Shown: positions 4,681 to 13,435, counted from the stretch's first letter. The stretch: DNA of 15,727 bases from an uncultured Prevotella sp. (GCA_905202125.1 CAJKQX010000058.1:1-15727); one strand, 5' to 3'. The notes: generated by a model not told the origin, from the sequence alone. Numbers and translations are program-made.

Positions 4681-7600
4681 TTAGATTCCGATGTATCTCT
4701 CGTCCTCGACACTGAGAGTGATCTGCGACTTTGAGAATCCGTGCAGAAGGCGCAATGTCTTTAGAGCGAACGCATGGTCGTCGGTTTCGGTGCTGTCTGT
4801 TTTTTGCAGCGCGTCTGTCGGATCGTTATATCGGCTGTCAAAATCATGGGCATGGGCCGTGAGCAAGTATCCGGCAAAGGTCTTGACGAACATGCGCAAG
4901 AAACGCGTTGCATAAAATCGGTGCACCTCAAAGTGGCGTACCACTCCGTACATGAGTATATACGCCGCCTGCACCGTGAGTTGGTCGTAAAGATAAAGAT
5001 GTGCGCACATCATCGGGTAGAATGACAATCCATTAGCCTCGTAAACGTTCTTCGTCTCAATGGCTTTGCCGAGCGAAATGAAATCGTTATCCTCCTGCAT
5101 GTATGGCTTTGATGAGTCGAGCATCTCGCGTATGATGTCGACAGTCCGCCGGTCGTCTGCGCCGGCCGCACGGTCGATAATCCGTTTCATGCACATCATG
5201 ACCAAAGGCAAGTAGATATGATAATCTGTGGAGACGGGGAGTGCCTTGATTTGTGGCAAGAGAGCTAATAAGTTTCTTGATAGATACTCGGCCATTGCCA
5301 TTTCGCCATGCTCAAGCAGAGTGGGTAACATATCGTTGAATATCGAGCAGAGCGGATTTTTCTCTTCTATCATTCCAGCGCAACCCTCGATGGCTTCACA
5401 CGCCAATTCCAAGCCTATGTCCGCACTTGCCTCTATTCGTGCGGCGAACATGAACATCATCAGGGCGTTTGTGCCCTTTCGGCGCGCATCGTGAGCACAC
5501 AGCAGTTTGTCGTTGTCAAAATAGAAAAGGGTGATAAAGGGCATGATGCTCTTCTCGTCGTACGTCCCGTTGTCCATGAATAGTGCATATTGCTGCACAC
5601 AAATGCCCATCTTTATCATCAACAGTTTCACACGATTGCTGTCCTCATCCCGGCGCGCCCACAGATAATCGTGCACATTTTTCAGTTGCCGGAATGTCTC
5701 CTCTCGTTGTCCGCAGTTCCAAGAGGCAATAGCCAGTTCGCCACAAAGACGTATCCATTCCTCTTCCGACAGCCATTGCTTCAGATCCTCATACGCAACG
5801 AGAGTCTTCAGAATGTCGACAGCCTTCTCATGTTCGTTTCTATCCGAGTGGATGCGCGCTGCCGCCACATGGCACAAAGCGTATTCGCCCGGGAGCATGG
5901 CGATGGCAGAGGCGTCAAACGCTTGCAAGAAGCTGGCCAGAGCCTCGTCTTTCTCGCCCTTGTCGTTGTGGTAAAGGCCCATCACGTAGCCCATCCACAG
6001 ACGGCCGAGGGATGTCTTCTCCAACGATTTGTGCTCGTTGTACAAGCTCCATGCCCGGTCAAACTCTTTCTGAGCGGCGTAATGTTGTATGAGCAAGCAC
6101 ACGGCAGCCGTATGGAATACGGAGAATGCGGGGATGTCTGCTGTCCTTTGTATGATGTCCGACAAGATATCCTCGTTCTTTTCGGCCTTCGTCACATTGC
6201 CAAGTACCACCTTTACGGCATCAGTCTCCATCTCCAGTCGTGGTGCCGGCCGCTGCGCGTAAAAGTCAAACCAGTCGTAAAGCTGATTCAAGTTTTTGAC
6301 ATTGGCCAGCATTATCGTGGGCAACTTGTCGTTTATCTCGTTGGTCATTAGCCCCATCTCTTCAATCTCCTTCGACATGGCAGCGTCATTTTGAATGTAG
6401 GGTAGGGCGAGCAATGCTTCAGATATATGTCCGGTCAAGGTGTATTGTATGGCGATATATGATGCCACCATCGCTTTGAGCGGATCCCCGACAGGTATCT
6501 GCCCGAAATACGTATTAAGGTCGTTGAGCGCATAGTCGCTGTGCCCGTTCATCTTTTGCAACACCTGAGTCTGAAGCAGACGTATCGATATTTTCACCTT
6601 GAGCGACATCTCTGTTGGCAAAGGCATATCGCGCCAAAGCAAGGTGAGGTGAGACGCTATCCTGTGGTCGAACGACTTGTCATCAAGGAGTTTGAACAGA
6701 CACGTGCAATACAAAAGTCCGGCCTCGTCGTGCTCTCCGGCCCTGTGCAGGAGGATGATGGCGTGAGTGGCGGTGAATACGTCTATCTCACGTCCGTTGA
6801 TCATCGTGTCGACCACTGCTTTGGTGCAGTCACGCAGCTCGATGTCGATGAGATCAGCGGTCCATAATTTCCTTATCAGTTGCGACACCCGGTATCCTTC
6901 ATCATCATGCACGATGAGACCCATGCTCACAAGTCTGTCCAGTCGCGTCTTGGGCGTATTGATACACGGTTGTACGGCCGAGAGAGATACTGCATCTTTC
7001 TCCGAGAAATATTTTCGGAACAGTGATAGGCGCGAGAGCAACTGTACGTCTACTCCGTCAGCCAATATCTCGCGTATCTTTATATTCGTGAGTTTTCTGA
7101 TGTCCTCTTTGTCCGGAATGGATATGAATCGGGCGAGCTCCTCTTGCGTGAGAGCCCAACGGTTGTTTTTGAGATAAATCACGAGTAGTGCCACCAATGC
7201 CGGAATGCCGTTGCTGATAGATATTATCATTCGGGCCATCGTCTCCGTGCACCGAGGTTCCGACGCCCGCAGCTCCTCCTCCGTGATCATCGGCTGACGC
7301 ACATGCGCGAAATCCGAACCGCCCACCGCCGCACAATGGTCGAAATCGCGTCCGTTGATGAGAAATCTCATGCCCTGCGCCGTCTTCTCTCGTAGCAGTC
7401 GGCAGATGTCCTCCATCTGTTCTGTCTTGTATTGCGGCAGACCGTCGATGATGAGCAGTTTGTAGAGCCGCTCCTTGCTCACATTCTCGATTATCGATCT
7501 CACGTTGAGCATGTCGTAAGAGAATCTGAACACCACGGGGTTGTCCATCCTTCTGTCGATGGCCAGCAATTCCGATGTGACGGTCTTGCCCGAATACAGC

Positions 7601-8208
7601 TCACCCGATAGCCATACACATCCTTTCGAGTCAATCTCTTCGGACAACGTTTTCACCACCTCGTCTCTCTTGATAAGAATGTCGGGCAAGTCGATGCGGT
7701 CCTTCCCCACAACGATGGGCGGCAATACGTAGGTAGAAGAAATGGTTAATGCGTCAAGCTTCAACTGGTTGCTCTTCACGATATTATGTATACGCTCTAT
7801 ACTATTGCCGATGGACTGCAATTCTTCTTTTATCTCTTCAGTCTCCTTCCTTATTTTCGTCAGATAAAGGTATAGTATGCGGAGCATGAACAACGGATGC
7901 TTTGTGACAGACGATTCAAATTCTTTAAGTATGTCTCCAAACAATCTTCCGTCAGTATCGTAAGCCTTTTCATCAATCAGTCTGGCCTTTACCGCAGCTA
8001 AATATTCCTCATACGAGTTCTGTTTCAGAGCCTTTGACTCAACTTCATTATCCAACAAGCATTTGTCTACGGCATTTTCAAAACACTTTCTTATCTGTAC
8101 GTCAAACCCCCTTTTGCTTTTCCAAATCTGGCAAAACACAGACTTGCTTCCCTCAAATATAAGAGAAGCTATCATACTGCTTAATGTGGATAATAGGAAT
8201 CCTGCCAT
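4681..8208 (-). CDS. STAND-like P-loop NTPase with helical-repeat C-terminus; candidate antiphage sensor
   Basis: An 1175-aa protein. Order of parts: a hydrophobic N-terminus (residues 3-18), an unassigned helical module to about 115, a coiled-coil-like stretch (118-155, KIRKETEEIKEEL...), and an NTPase module with Walker A G202ELYSGKT209, Walker B LLIIDG (251-256), a sensor-like FLINGRD (282-288, R287) and the STAND-type G-x-P motif NGIPALVALL (333-342). A winged-helix-like segment follows (about 385-450), then some 700 residues of TPR-like helical repeats (for example around GEKDEALASFLQAF and NEHEKAVDILKTL). This is the build of STAND ATPases of the NACHT/NB-ARC kind, where the repeats sense a ligand and the N-terminus acts after oligomerisation. 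Walker B continues as DGLPQ instead of the DGLDE typical of NACHT. No LuxR-type HTH is present, which argues against a MalT-like regulator. It has its own promoter (8306-8337). An antiphage role is inference; the STAND assignment is fairly firm. Confidence 0.75.
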   Translation of the reverse strand: MAGFLLSTLSSMIASLIFEGSKSVFCQIWKSKRGFDVQIRKCFENAVDKCLLDNEVESKALKQNSYEEYLAAVKARLIDEKAYDTDGRLFGDILKEFESSVTKHPLFMLRILYLYLTKIRKETEEIKEELQSIGNSIERIHNIVKSNQLKLDALTISSTYVLPPIVVGKDRIDLPDILIKRDEVVKTLSEEIDSKGCVWLSGELYSGKTVTSELLAIDRRMDNPVVFRFSYDMLNVRSIIENVSKERLYKLLIIDGLPQYKTEQMEDICRLLREKTAQGMRFLINGRDFDHCAAVGGSDFAHVRQPMITEEELRASEPRCTETMARMIISISNGIPALVALLVIYLKNNRWALTQEELARFISIPDKEDIRKLTNIKIREILADGVDVQLLSRLSLFRKYFSEKDAVSLSAVQPCINTPKTRLDRLVSMGLIVHDDEGYRVSQLIRKLWTADLIDIELRDCTKAVVDTMINGREIDVFTATHAIILLHRAGEHDEAGLLYCTCLFKLLDDKSFDHRIASHLTLLWRDMPLPTEMSLKVKISIRLLQTQVLQKMNGHSDYALNDLNTYFGQIPVGDPLKAMVASYIAIQYTLTGHISEALLALPYIQNDAAMSKEIEEMGLMTNEINDKLPTIMLANVKNLNQLYDWFDFYAQRPAPRLEMETDAVKVVLGNVTKAEKNEDILSDIIQRTADIPAFSVFHTAAVCLLIQHYAAQKEFDRAWSLYNEHKSLEKTSLGRLWMGYVMGLYHNDKGEKDEALASFLQAFDASAIAMLPGEYALCHVAAARIHSDRNEHEKAVDILKTLVAYEDLKQWLSEEEWIRLCGELAIASWNCGQREETFRQLKNVHDYLWARRDEDSNRVKLLMIKMGICVQQYALFMDNGTYDEKSIMPFITLFYFDNDKLLCAHDARRKGTNALMMFMFAARIEASADIGLELACEAIEGCAGMIEEKNPLCSIFNDMLPTLLEHGEMAMAEYLSRNLLALLPQIKALPVSTDYHIYLPLVMMCMKRIIDRAAGADDRRTVDIIREMLDSSKPYMQEDNDFISLGKAIETKNVYEANGLSFYPMMCAHLYLYDQLTVQAAYILMYGVVRHFEVHRFYATRFLRMFVKTFAGYLLTAHAHDFDSRYNDPTDALQKTDSTETDDHAFALKTLRLLHGFSKSQITLSVEDERYIGI

Positions 8209-8305
8209 TTTTGTACTTATTAATTACTTAATGTGGGTTATATATTTTTGTCCAAAGGACTAAGTGCGCTATAGGATAATATTTTCTGGTAATGTTAAGA
8301 TGATG

Positions 8306-8337
8306 CAAAGATAATCTATTATGAAAATACAGACAAA
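8306..8337 (-). promoter_or_regulatory. Promoter of the STAND NTPase gene
   Basis: On the - strand, TTTG (8334-8337) is followed after 20 bases by TATCTTTG (8306-8313), an excellent match to the Bacteroidota primary sigma consensus. Transcription should start near 8300, leaving a leader of about 90 bases. The leader holds a small dyad GTCC-TTT-GGAC (8250-8260). The gene is therefore probably transcribed independently of the glycosyltransferase gene that ends at 8401. Confidence 0.75.
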
Positions 8338-8400
8338 ACACTGACGGATTTTTCCTCCTTTTTCATACTTTTTGCCTATTTCGAATTTCAATTTATCCGA

Positions 8401-9651
8401 TTATTCCACTACCTGATTATACAAATCCACCATCTGCCGCGCCTTATTGTCCCAAGACAGCTCTTTCTGTCGCTCACGGCAATTATCAGACATACTCTTC
8501 AGCACGTCACGGTTGTTGTATAGATATTCTATCTTTTCGGCAAAGTCTTTTACCGACTGGCGTGGATTGGTCAATGGGACCTTTATACCGACCTTGTCGT
8601 TGACGACATATCCCATTCCGCATGTATCGAAACACAATACTGGAAGACGATTGCCGATAGCTTCCATAACAACCGTGGAAGTATCCTCGCTAACGCTTGT
8701 AAAGAAAAATAAATGGGCTTCGCGCATTGCCTTCTGCACGCTATCGTTTGGACAGTTTCCCATCCATTCAATCTTGACCCTATGTTCAATTTTCAGACTT
8801 TGACAATATTCTTGCGCATTCTTTACTTGGCGTTCATTGCCTGTTCCGAATACTTGAAAAATTATAAAGGAATTGCATACAGTAGCCATCGTACGTAAGG
8901 CAATGTCAAGACGCTTACGGAAGTCGAACTTGCCGGCCCACATCACTTTCAGATATTTGCCATTAAAATCATGTTCTTCATTTTTAGAAAAGTTCTCAAC
9001 GAAACAACCCGTTTCAGGAATCACCATCGACTCCACCCCCTTGTACTTTTTAAGCGCACGATAAGAATCGGGAATGGAACTAATCAGCAACTTAGCCGTC
9101 CTCAATGCCTCATTCACACGTTTCTCATGTTTCAACTGCCATATATTGAGGAAGTTCTTCAATCGCATGAAGAGTTGCATTTTGAGTCCTGCACCTTTCA
9201 GATAAGCAGTAGGGAATTGCTTCAATCCACCGATTGGTCCCCAAACAAACGGCACACCATTCTCATTCGACAACTTCCAGAGATACCCAGGCTCACGAAA
9301 TCCAATCATATTGAGCTGATGGAGCACATCTATCCTCTCCTTCTCACAGATGTCCTTCGCCATGAGATACGTCTTCCATTGCCACTGGCGATAGTACTTA
9401 TAGAATCTCCAATCCCCTTGGTTCCAGCACATCTTTCGGATTTCGTCGCTCACAGGGTTATAATAGAAGTGCATGTTCTTCCCCTGTTCCAAGGTAGGCA
9501 CCACCTCCTCTATTCTGTCCCGAAACTCCCCTTCGGTAATAATATACAACTCACAGAACTTGGCGAGATTCACCACCCAGTTCCAAGCCATTCCCGGCTC
9601 GCTGCCCATACCAGGAGAGCAAGCGTAAGCATTGATTAAGATTTTAAGCAT
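8401..9651 (-). CDS. Glycosyltransferase family 4 protein
   Basis: A 416-aa GT-B retaining glycosyltransferase, probably acting on the cytoplasmic face of the membrane on a lipid-linked glycan. The N-terminal domain has ACSPGMGSEPGMAW (10-23), typical of a GT4 subgroup, and VWGPIGG (136-142). The C-terminal domain has WAGKFDFRKR (238-247) for the donor phosphates and the E-x7-E motif SEDTSTVVMEA with E322 and E330. No membrane segment is seen. It is the last gene of the AT-rich cluster, 35 bp after the acyltransferase gene, and is followed by the NTPase promoter. Donor and acceptor sugars cannot be assigned. Confidence 0.9.
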   Translation of the reverse strand: MLKILINAYACSPGMGSEPGMAWNWVVNLAKFCELYIITEGEFRDRIEEVVPTLEQGKNMHFYYNPVSDEIRKMCWNQGDWRFYKYYRQWQWKTYLMAKDICEKERIDVLHQLNMIGFREPGYLWKLSNENGVPFVWGPIGGLKQFPTAYLKGAGLKMQLFMRLKNFLNIWQLKHEKRVNEALRTAKLLISSIPDSYRALKKYKGVESMVIPETGCFVENFSKNEEHDFNGKYLKVMWAGKFDFRKRLDIALRTMATVCNSFIIFQVFGTGNERQVKNAQEYCQSLKIEHRVKIEWMGNCPNDSVQKAMREAHLFFFTSVSEDTSTVVMEAIGNRLPVLCFDTCGMGYVVNDKVGIKVPLTNPRQSVKDFAEKIEYLYNNRDVLKSMSDNCRERQKELSWDNKARQMVDLYNQVVE

Positions 9652-9686
9652 AAGAAAGTTCTTTGTTAATTAAAACAAGATTTAGC

Positions 9687-10694
9687 CTATAAAAACGACA
9701 ATTTTAAAGTACGTACTTTATCTATTACAATACTAAATGCGAGGCTGATTCCAACAAACACCACATAAGCCAAAGGCCAAAAGCGAATAGAATAAATCAC
9801 AGGCTGCAAGAAAGTCCAACAGAAATATCCATGAATAAGCCACAGTGTTGTGGAATATTTTCCGACATAGCTTATCGCCATATAAATCAACGACCTGCTT
9901 GAAGCTATAAGTAAAAGGCCGAATAGGCATAATGGTACATGAATCAATTCGGTGACACTTATCAATGGCAGCTTTGCTCTACATACAAAAGCTAAAACGA
10001 TAGAAATTCCCCCCCCCCATATCAGGTTAAAACCCGGATTTACATCCTTGATTTTTGCCAAGATTTTCTGCATAATAGCATATTTTGCAAATAGCATACC
10101 TTCTACAAAAATAGGCATATCAATCAGGAACATTTTTACTTGTCTGGATAGAATTCCTCCTTCAGCATCAATCCATCCAACTTTACCCAAAAGTTTGGTA
10201 ATAACTACCAAGAATAATAAGAAACAAATATTCCATTTTACATTTCTCCTATTAATAATCCAAAAGAAGAAAGGAAAAAGCAATATAAGTTCTATATAGA
10301 GTGATATAAACCAAGCATTAGGACACCAGTCACAACGAAGACTTGTTGCGGTCAGAATAAGAGATTTCCACGACCATGCAAACTTTCCCATCCATAAGGC
10401 TAAAGCCACAAATGGAGTTATTACAATCCAGTAATGCTTCAATAGTTTGAAGCATCTCCTCACCTGTTTCTTGAAAGAAGCAAAAACAGCAAATTCCTTA
10501 TTCATACTTCCAGCCATCAAACCATAACCGGAAAGAAACAAAAAGATTGGAACACAAATTTGAAAAGCACCAGCATAATCATTACCACACCAGCTATACC
10601 GATACTCAGGCATGACGAAGTCACAACCAAAATGTAAAAACATCATAAAAAGGACTGCCCATCCTTTTAAATAAGTAGAATCTTGTCTTGTCAT
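9687..10694 (-). CDS. Membrane acyltransferase, acyltransferase-3 family, with poly-G tract
   Basis: A 335-aa integral membrane acyltransferase (Acyltransferase_3, PF01757, by recognition), likely O-acetylating a sugar of the surface glycan. It starts with the family signature DSTYLKGWAVLFMMFLHFG with the conserved His21, and has about ten hydrophobic segments, including VPIFLFLSGYG. I chose ATG 10694 over ATG 10745 because family members begin just before this signature and because it leaves a 13-bp gap to the upstream gene. Codons 226-230 contain ten consecutive G (10009-10018), encoding W-G-G-G. At ten G the frame is open through the last ~105 residues; nine or eleven G would give a TAG within about ten codons, so the enzyme is probably phase variable and is in the ON state here. 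Confidence 0.87.
   Translation of the reverse strand: MTRQDSTYLKGWAVLFMMFLHFGCDFVMPEYRYSWCGNDYAGAFQICVPIFLFLSGYGLMAGSMNKEFAVFASFKKQVRRCFKLLKHYWIVITPFVALALWMGKFAWSWKSLILTATSLRCDWCPNAWFISLYIELILLFPFFFWIINRRNVKWNICFLLFLVVITKLLGKVGWIDAEGGILSRQVKMFLIDMPIFVEGMLFAKYAIMQKILAKIKDVNPGFNLIWGGGISIVLAFVCRAKLPLISVTELIHVPLCLFGLLLIASSRSLIYMAISYVGKYSTTLWLIHGYFCWTFLQPVIYSIRFWPLAYVVFVGISLAFSIVIDKVRTLKLSFL
9705..9720. repeat. Perfect 16-bp palindrome in the 3' end of the acyltransferase gene
   Basis: TAAAGTACGTACTTTA equals its own reverse complement. It lies within the last codons of the acyltransferase gene, about 55 bases before the next start codon. It contains GTACGTAC, reminiscent of the GTAC array at 3594-3691, though arrangement and spacing differ. 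A palindrome of this length could also arise by chance in a window of this size. Confidence 0.5.
10009..10018 (-). repeat. Ten-G homopolymer (coding strand) inside the acyltransferase gene; candidate phase-variation tract
   Basis: C10 on the + strand, so G10 in the coding strand. It encodes the G-G-G of IWGGGISIV at codons 226-230. I read the out-of-frame continuations by hand: with eleven G, translation ends at TAG about nine codons on; with nine G, at TAG about five codons on. Long G/C tracts are the classical substrate of slipped-strand mispairing in genes for surface-glycan enzymes. The tract stands out in an AT-rich gene. Confidence 0.85.
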
Positions 10695-10707
10695 TTTTTT
10701 TAAACGA

Positions 10708-11676
10708 TTACAACTTAACCATTTTCTTCCAATCATATTCCCCATCCTTAAATGTCTGGGAGAACCAGTTAGAAGAAACTTTCACGATGTATGCCATAGC
10801 AACAATCAAGACGAAGTTCATGAGAATATTCAACGGAAACAGGTGATTCCAAGAAGTGTTGAAAATAAAACCTTGGCAAACATAAATCTCTAAGCACAAG
10901 GCAGAAACTGAATACACAATCCTATGTACCCACTTCTTTTCATACAATTTGATTAACCCTTCCTTACAACAGAGGCGATACATACTCAATGTAATACCCA
11001 TCAAAGGAATCAAGGTCAATACCTGAAAATGAGCTATCAGTTCATTCTTCGTACCAGCCATTTGCAAACCATAAAAGAAAATCAAAGATACAAACAATAA
11101 ACCTAAATTTCCTTTAGTAGAACTTACAACGTTTCCATTCTCTTTCATCCTTAAACCACAAACAGCACCAGCCAACATAAACAGGAAGTAATGACACCAT
11201 TTGAAATATGTAGCCCCATACATGAATATCGTAGAACTGTCTTCTGTAAAATACCAGCCTAAGACTATCAGACAGACTGCAGCAAAGACCCATTTAAGCT
11301 GATTCACAAAGTAGCGCTTGATGAAATAAAGGAAAACATAGTAGATCATGATGCAACTCACAAACCAGCCTCCACCATGCAAGATTGTGAAATCCATGCC
11401 AAAGCGAGTATGAAACACAAAAGCCATGATAGCTGCCCACATCAGAACCGTAGGATAAATACGATTGATACGCCTTTTATACCAGTTAAAGAAATCTCCA
11501 CCTCTACCCAAGAACAAAGTAAAACCGCTGCAAAAGAAGAACAGCACGTCTCCGATGGCACCACCAGTAGAGAGCTTTACTAAAGAGTCTGGGTACAACA
11601 ATCCCATGTGTGAATTGGTAATCAGTATGGCAGCAAAGAATTTCAAGATATCTATCGAAGGATTTCTCTGTCTCAT
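10708..11676 (-). CDS. Membrane acyltransferase, acyltransferase-3 family
   Basis: A 322-aa integral membrane acyltransferase of the same family as its downstream neighbour. Signature: SIDILKFFAAILITNSH (7-23) with conserved His23, then FFFCSGFTLFLG and the cytoplasmic RRINRIYPT motif (about 68-76). About nine to ten hydrophobic segments follow. The likely role is O-acetylation or acylation of the exported or lipid-linked glycan; the exact acyl group is unknown. Its ATG overlaps the stop codon of the hexapeptide acyltransferase gene (ATGA). An AAGGAGG sequence eight bases before the ATG is unusual for this phylum and suggests coupled, SD-assisted translation, although it is also coding sequence for the upstream gene. 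Confidence 0.9.
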   Translation of the reverse strand: MRQRNPSIDILKFFAAILITNSHMGLLYPDSLVKLSTGGAIGDVLFFFCSGFTLFLGRGGDFFNWYKRRINRIYPTVLMWAAIMAFVFHTRFGMDFTILHGGGWFVSCIMIYYVFLYFIKRYFVNQLKWVFAAVCLIVLGWYFTEDSSTIFMYGATYFKWCHYFLFMLAGAVCGLRMKENGNVVSSTKGNLGLLFVSLIFFYGLQMAGTKNELIAHFQVLTLIPLMGITLSMYRLCCKEGLIKLYEKKWVHRIVYSVSALCLEIYVCQGFIFNTSWNHLFPLNILMNFVLIVAMAYIVKVSSNWFSQTFKDGEYDWKKMVKL

Positions 11677-12227
11677 CGTTTCTCCTCCTTATTTTTAAGA
11701 TACTCTAAATGCTTCTGCTTGTCAGTTTCTGTAGCAAACCTATCTTTCATTTTCCTGGCAGGAACACCTGCCCAGATTTCACAAGGAGGAATATCCCCAG
11801 TAACGATAGAACCAGCAGCCACAATACTACCCGTCCCAATAGTGATGCCAGAAATGATGATGGAAGAAGTACCAATCCAGACATCATCCTCTATGATAGT
11901 CACCCCATTATCACCCCGTTCACCATTCCATATAGTTACACCGGGAATAGAGAAAGTATGATCATGACGACCTACAAACTGTACATTTCCTGCAACCAAT
12001 ACATCATTGCCGAAATGCACATTGCTTGCCACATTACAGTTGTCACCAAACTGCACATTGTTTCCTATCACCACATCCATGTTCTGTGCAAAGTGAGTAC
12101 CCTTCATCACCCTCACAAAGCCATGATATTTTACCCATGGATAGCGCAAATGAAAGATGTACCAGGTGCGAACCCTATTGAAAAAGTACCGCAAAACAAA
12201 ATTCCATTTGCCCACCCCATTAGGCAT
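11673..12227 (-). CDS. Hexapeptide-repeat (left-handed beta-helix) acyltransferase
   Basis: A soluble acyltransferase of 184 aa, of the xenobiotic/serine/maltose acetyltransferase type. The hexapeptide repeats run from VVIGNNVQFGDN to TIGTGSIVAAGSIVTGD. A loop with GRHDHTF supplies the likely catalytic His, and the end has the classical GVPARKMKDR. It probably acetylates a nucleotide sugar or lipid-linked sugar of the glycan. I chose ATG 12227; a TTG at 12272 would add 15 residues but is AT-rich, unlike family N-termini and only 6 bp from the upstream stop. The stop overlaps the next ATG. It is the third acyltransferase in a row, which points to a heavily O-acylated product. Confidence 0.85.
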   Translation of the reverse strand: MPNGVGKWNFVLRYFFNRVRTWYIFHLRYPWVKYHGFVRVMKGTHFAQNMDVVIGNNVQFGDNCNVASNVHFGNDVLVAGNVQFVGRHDHTFSIPGVTIWNGERGDNGVTIIEDDVWIGTSSIIISGITIGTGSIVAAGSIVTGDIPPCEIWAGVPARKMKDRFATETDKQKHLEYLKNKEEKR

Positions 12228-12278
12228 ATTATTATAATCTATCTTCACCTTATATATAAATAAAGTAAGCAATATGTA

Positions 12279-13433
12279 TTATCCAAACACTTTCTTGCAG
12301 GCTTCAAAGATTCTGTTTGCAGCCTTATCAGGCGTAAAGTCACTTTCAATTTCAACCGACTTCTTACCCATAGCCTCCAAGTCTGCATGATGGAATTTCT
12401 CCAAAGTTTCTAAGATAGAACATTCCTTCAAAGGATCGAAATTATAACCATTCACGCCATCCTTCACCAATTCAAAGTGACCGCCATTATAGATGCTGCT
12501 TGCCACTGGTTTACCGCAAGCCATAGCCTCAGGAATTACCAAGCACCAGTTATCCTCTAAGGTAGGCATGATAAAGACATCGCAGAGTGCATAGTAACGG
12601 TAGAGCAAATCATAGTTGATAGCACCTAAGATATGAACGGATGGAAAACGGTCATAGAGTTCTTTCATGGTATCAAGCAGAATACCCTTACCTATCACGA
12701 CAAGATTGTCATTCGGATAGGCTTCTATATGTTTGCTCCAGGCTTGAAGGAGTTCCTTAATACCCTTTCGCTCCACCATCTGCCCCACAAAGAGATAAGT
12801 CAAGCCATCTTTTAGTCCCAACTCATCCTTCAACGTCTGCTTGTCCTCCGCAGTAACCTTAGCCACAGCCTGAGACAAGCCAAAGCTATCAGCACACATA
12901 CAACCCTTCACCTTCGGAGTCTTCCGGAAATGCAACCCCTCATTGAGATATTCTTCCGTCAGAGTGCCATTGATCAGGAAATGATCCACAGGAATACCTA
13001 CAATGCGACGATACCACGAACGCCATTTGGGTGAATTACGCTCCACGTATGCGGTTCTTTCATAGAACATACAGAGCTTCTTGTGATGCAATACGGCATA
13101 TCTGATACCAGCGGGAGCCCAGCCTCCAAAGCCCTCGGTTATCACAACATCAGGTTTGATGTCCTTGACAGCTTTATAGAGTCCAGGCTGGCGCTTGATA
13201 ACCAAAGCACTATTGGCAAAATCGCTTTCCTCACTACCCATCGTAGTACGCTTCTCTCCACTCATAATGACAGCATGGTCACCAAGTGTAGCCTTCAGTT
13301 TCTCACGTACCAAGTCAGAAGTATTTTCCTGCGAACAGATAATGTAGAAATTACCACCGCTCAACTTATTCAAATTTTCATATACCGGGATTCGGTAATT
13401 ACCGAACCAAGGTGAAATCCAAAGAATTTTCAT
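12279..13433 (-). CDS. Glycosyltransferase family 4 protein
   Basis: A 384-aa GT-B glycosyltransferase. It starts directly with a Rossmann strand (KILWISPWFGNYRIPVYENL), a form common in GT4 enzymes of O-antigen and exopolysaccharide loci. The donor site has FVGQMVERKGI (215-225) and DNWCLVIPEAMACGKP (294-309). Here the first acidic residue of the E-x7-E motif is Asp294, with Glu302 as the second; this variant is frequent in the subgroup. The start follows the upstream GT4 stop by only two bases, so both are surely on one mRNA. Sugar specificity cannot be told. Confidence 0.9.
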   Translation of the reverse strand: MKILWISPWFGNYRIPVYENLNKLSGGNFYIICSQENTSDLVREKLKATLGDHAVIMSGEKRTTMGSEESDFANSALVIKRQPGLYKAVKDIKPDVVITEGFGGWAPAGIRYAVLHHKKLCMFYERTAYVERNSPKWRSWYRRIVGIPVDHFLINGTLTEEYLNEGLHFRKTPKVKGCMCADSFGLSQAVAKVTAEDKQTLKDELGLKDGLTYLFVGQMVERKGIKELLQAWSKHIEAYPNDNLVVIGKGILLDTMKELYDRFPSVHILGAINYDLLYRYYALCDVFIMPTLEDNWCLVIPEAMACGKPVASSIYNGGHFELVKDGVNGYNFDPLKECSILETLEKFHHADLEAMGKKSVEIESDFTPDKAANRIFEACKKVFG

Positions 13434-13435
13434 GA

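Noticed and set aside
4549..4734. A 61-codon + strand frame in the gap after the NTPase gene
   Set aside because: It runs through the hairpin and into the antisense of the NTPase 3' end, has no promoter element and no family resemblance.
5590..6351. A 253-codon + strand frame inside the NTPase gene
   Set aside because: Antisense to the helical-repeat region of a well-supported gene; its translation shows no motif.
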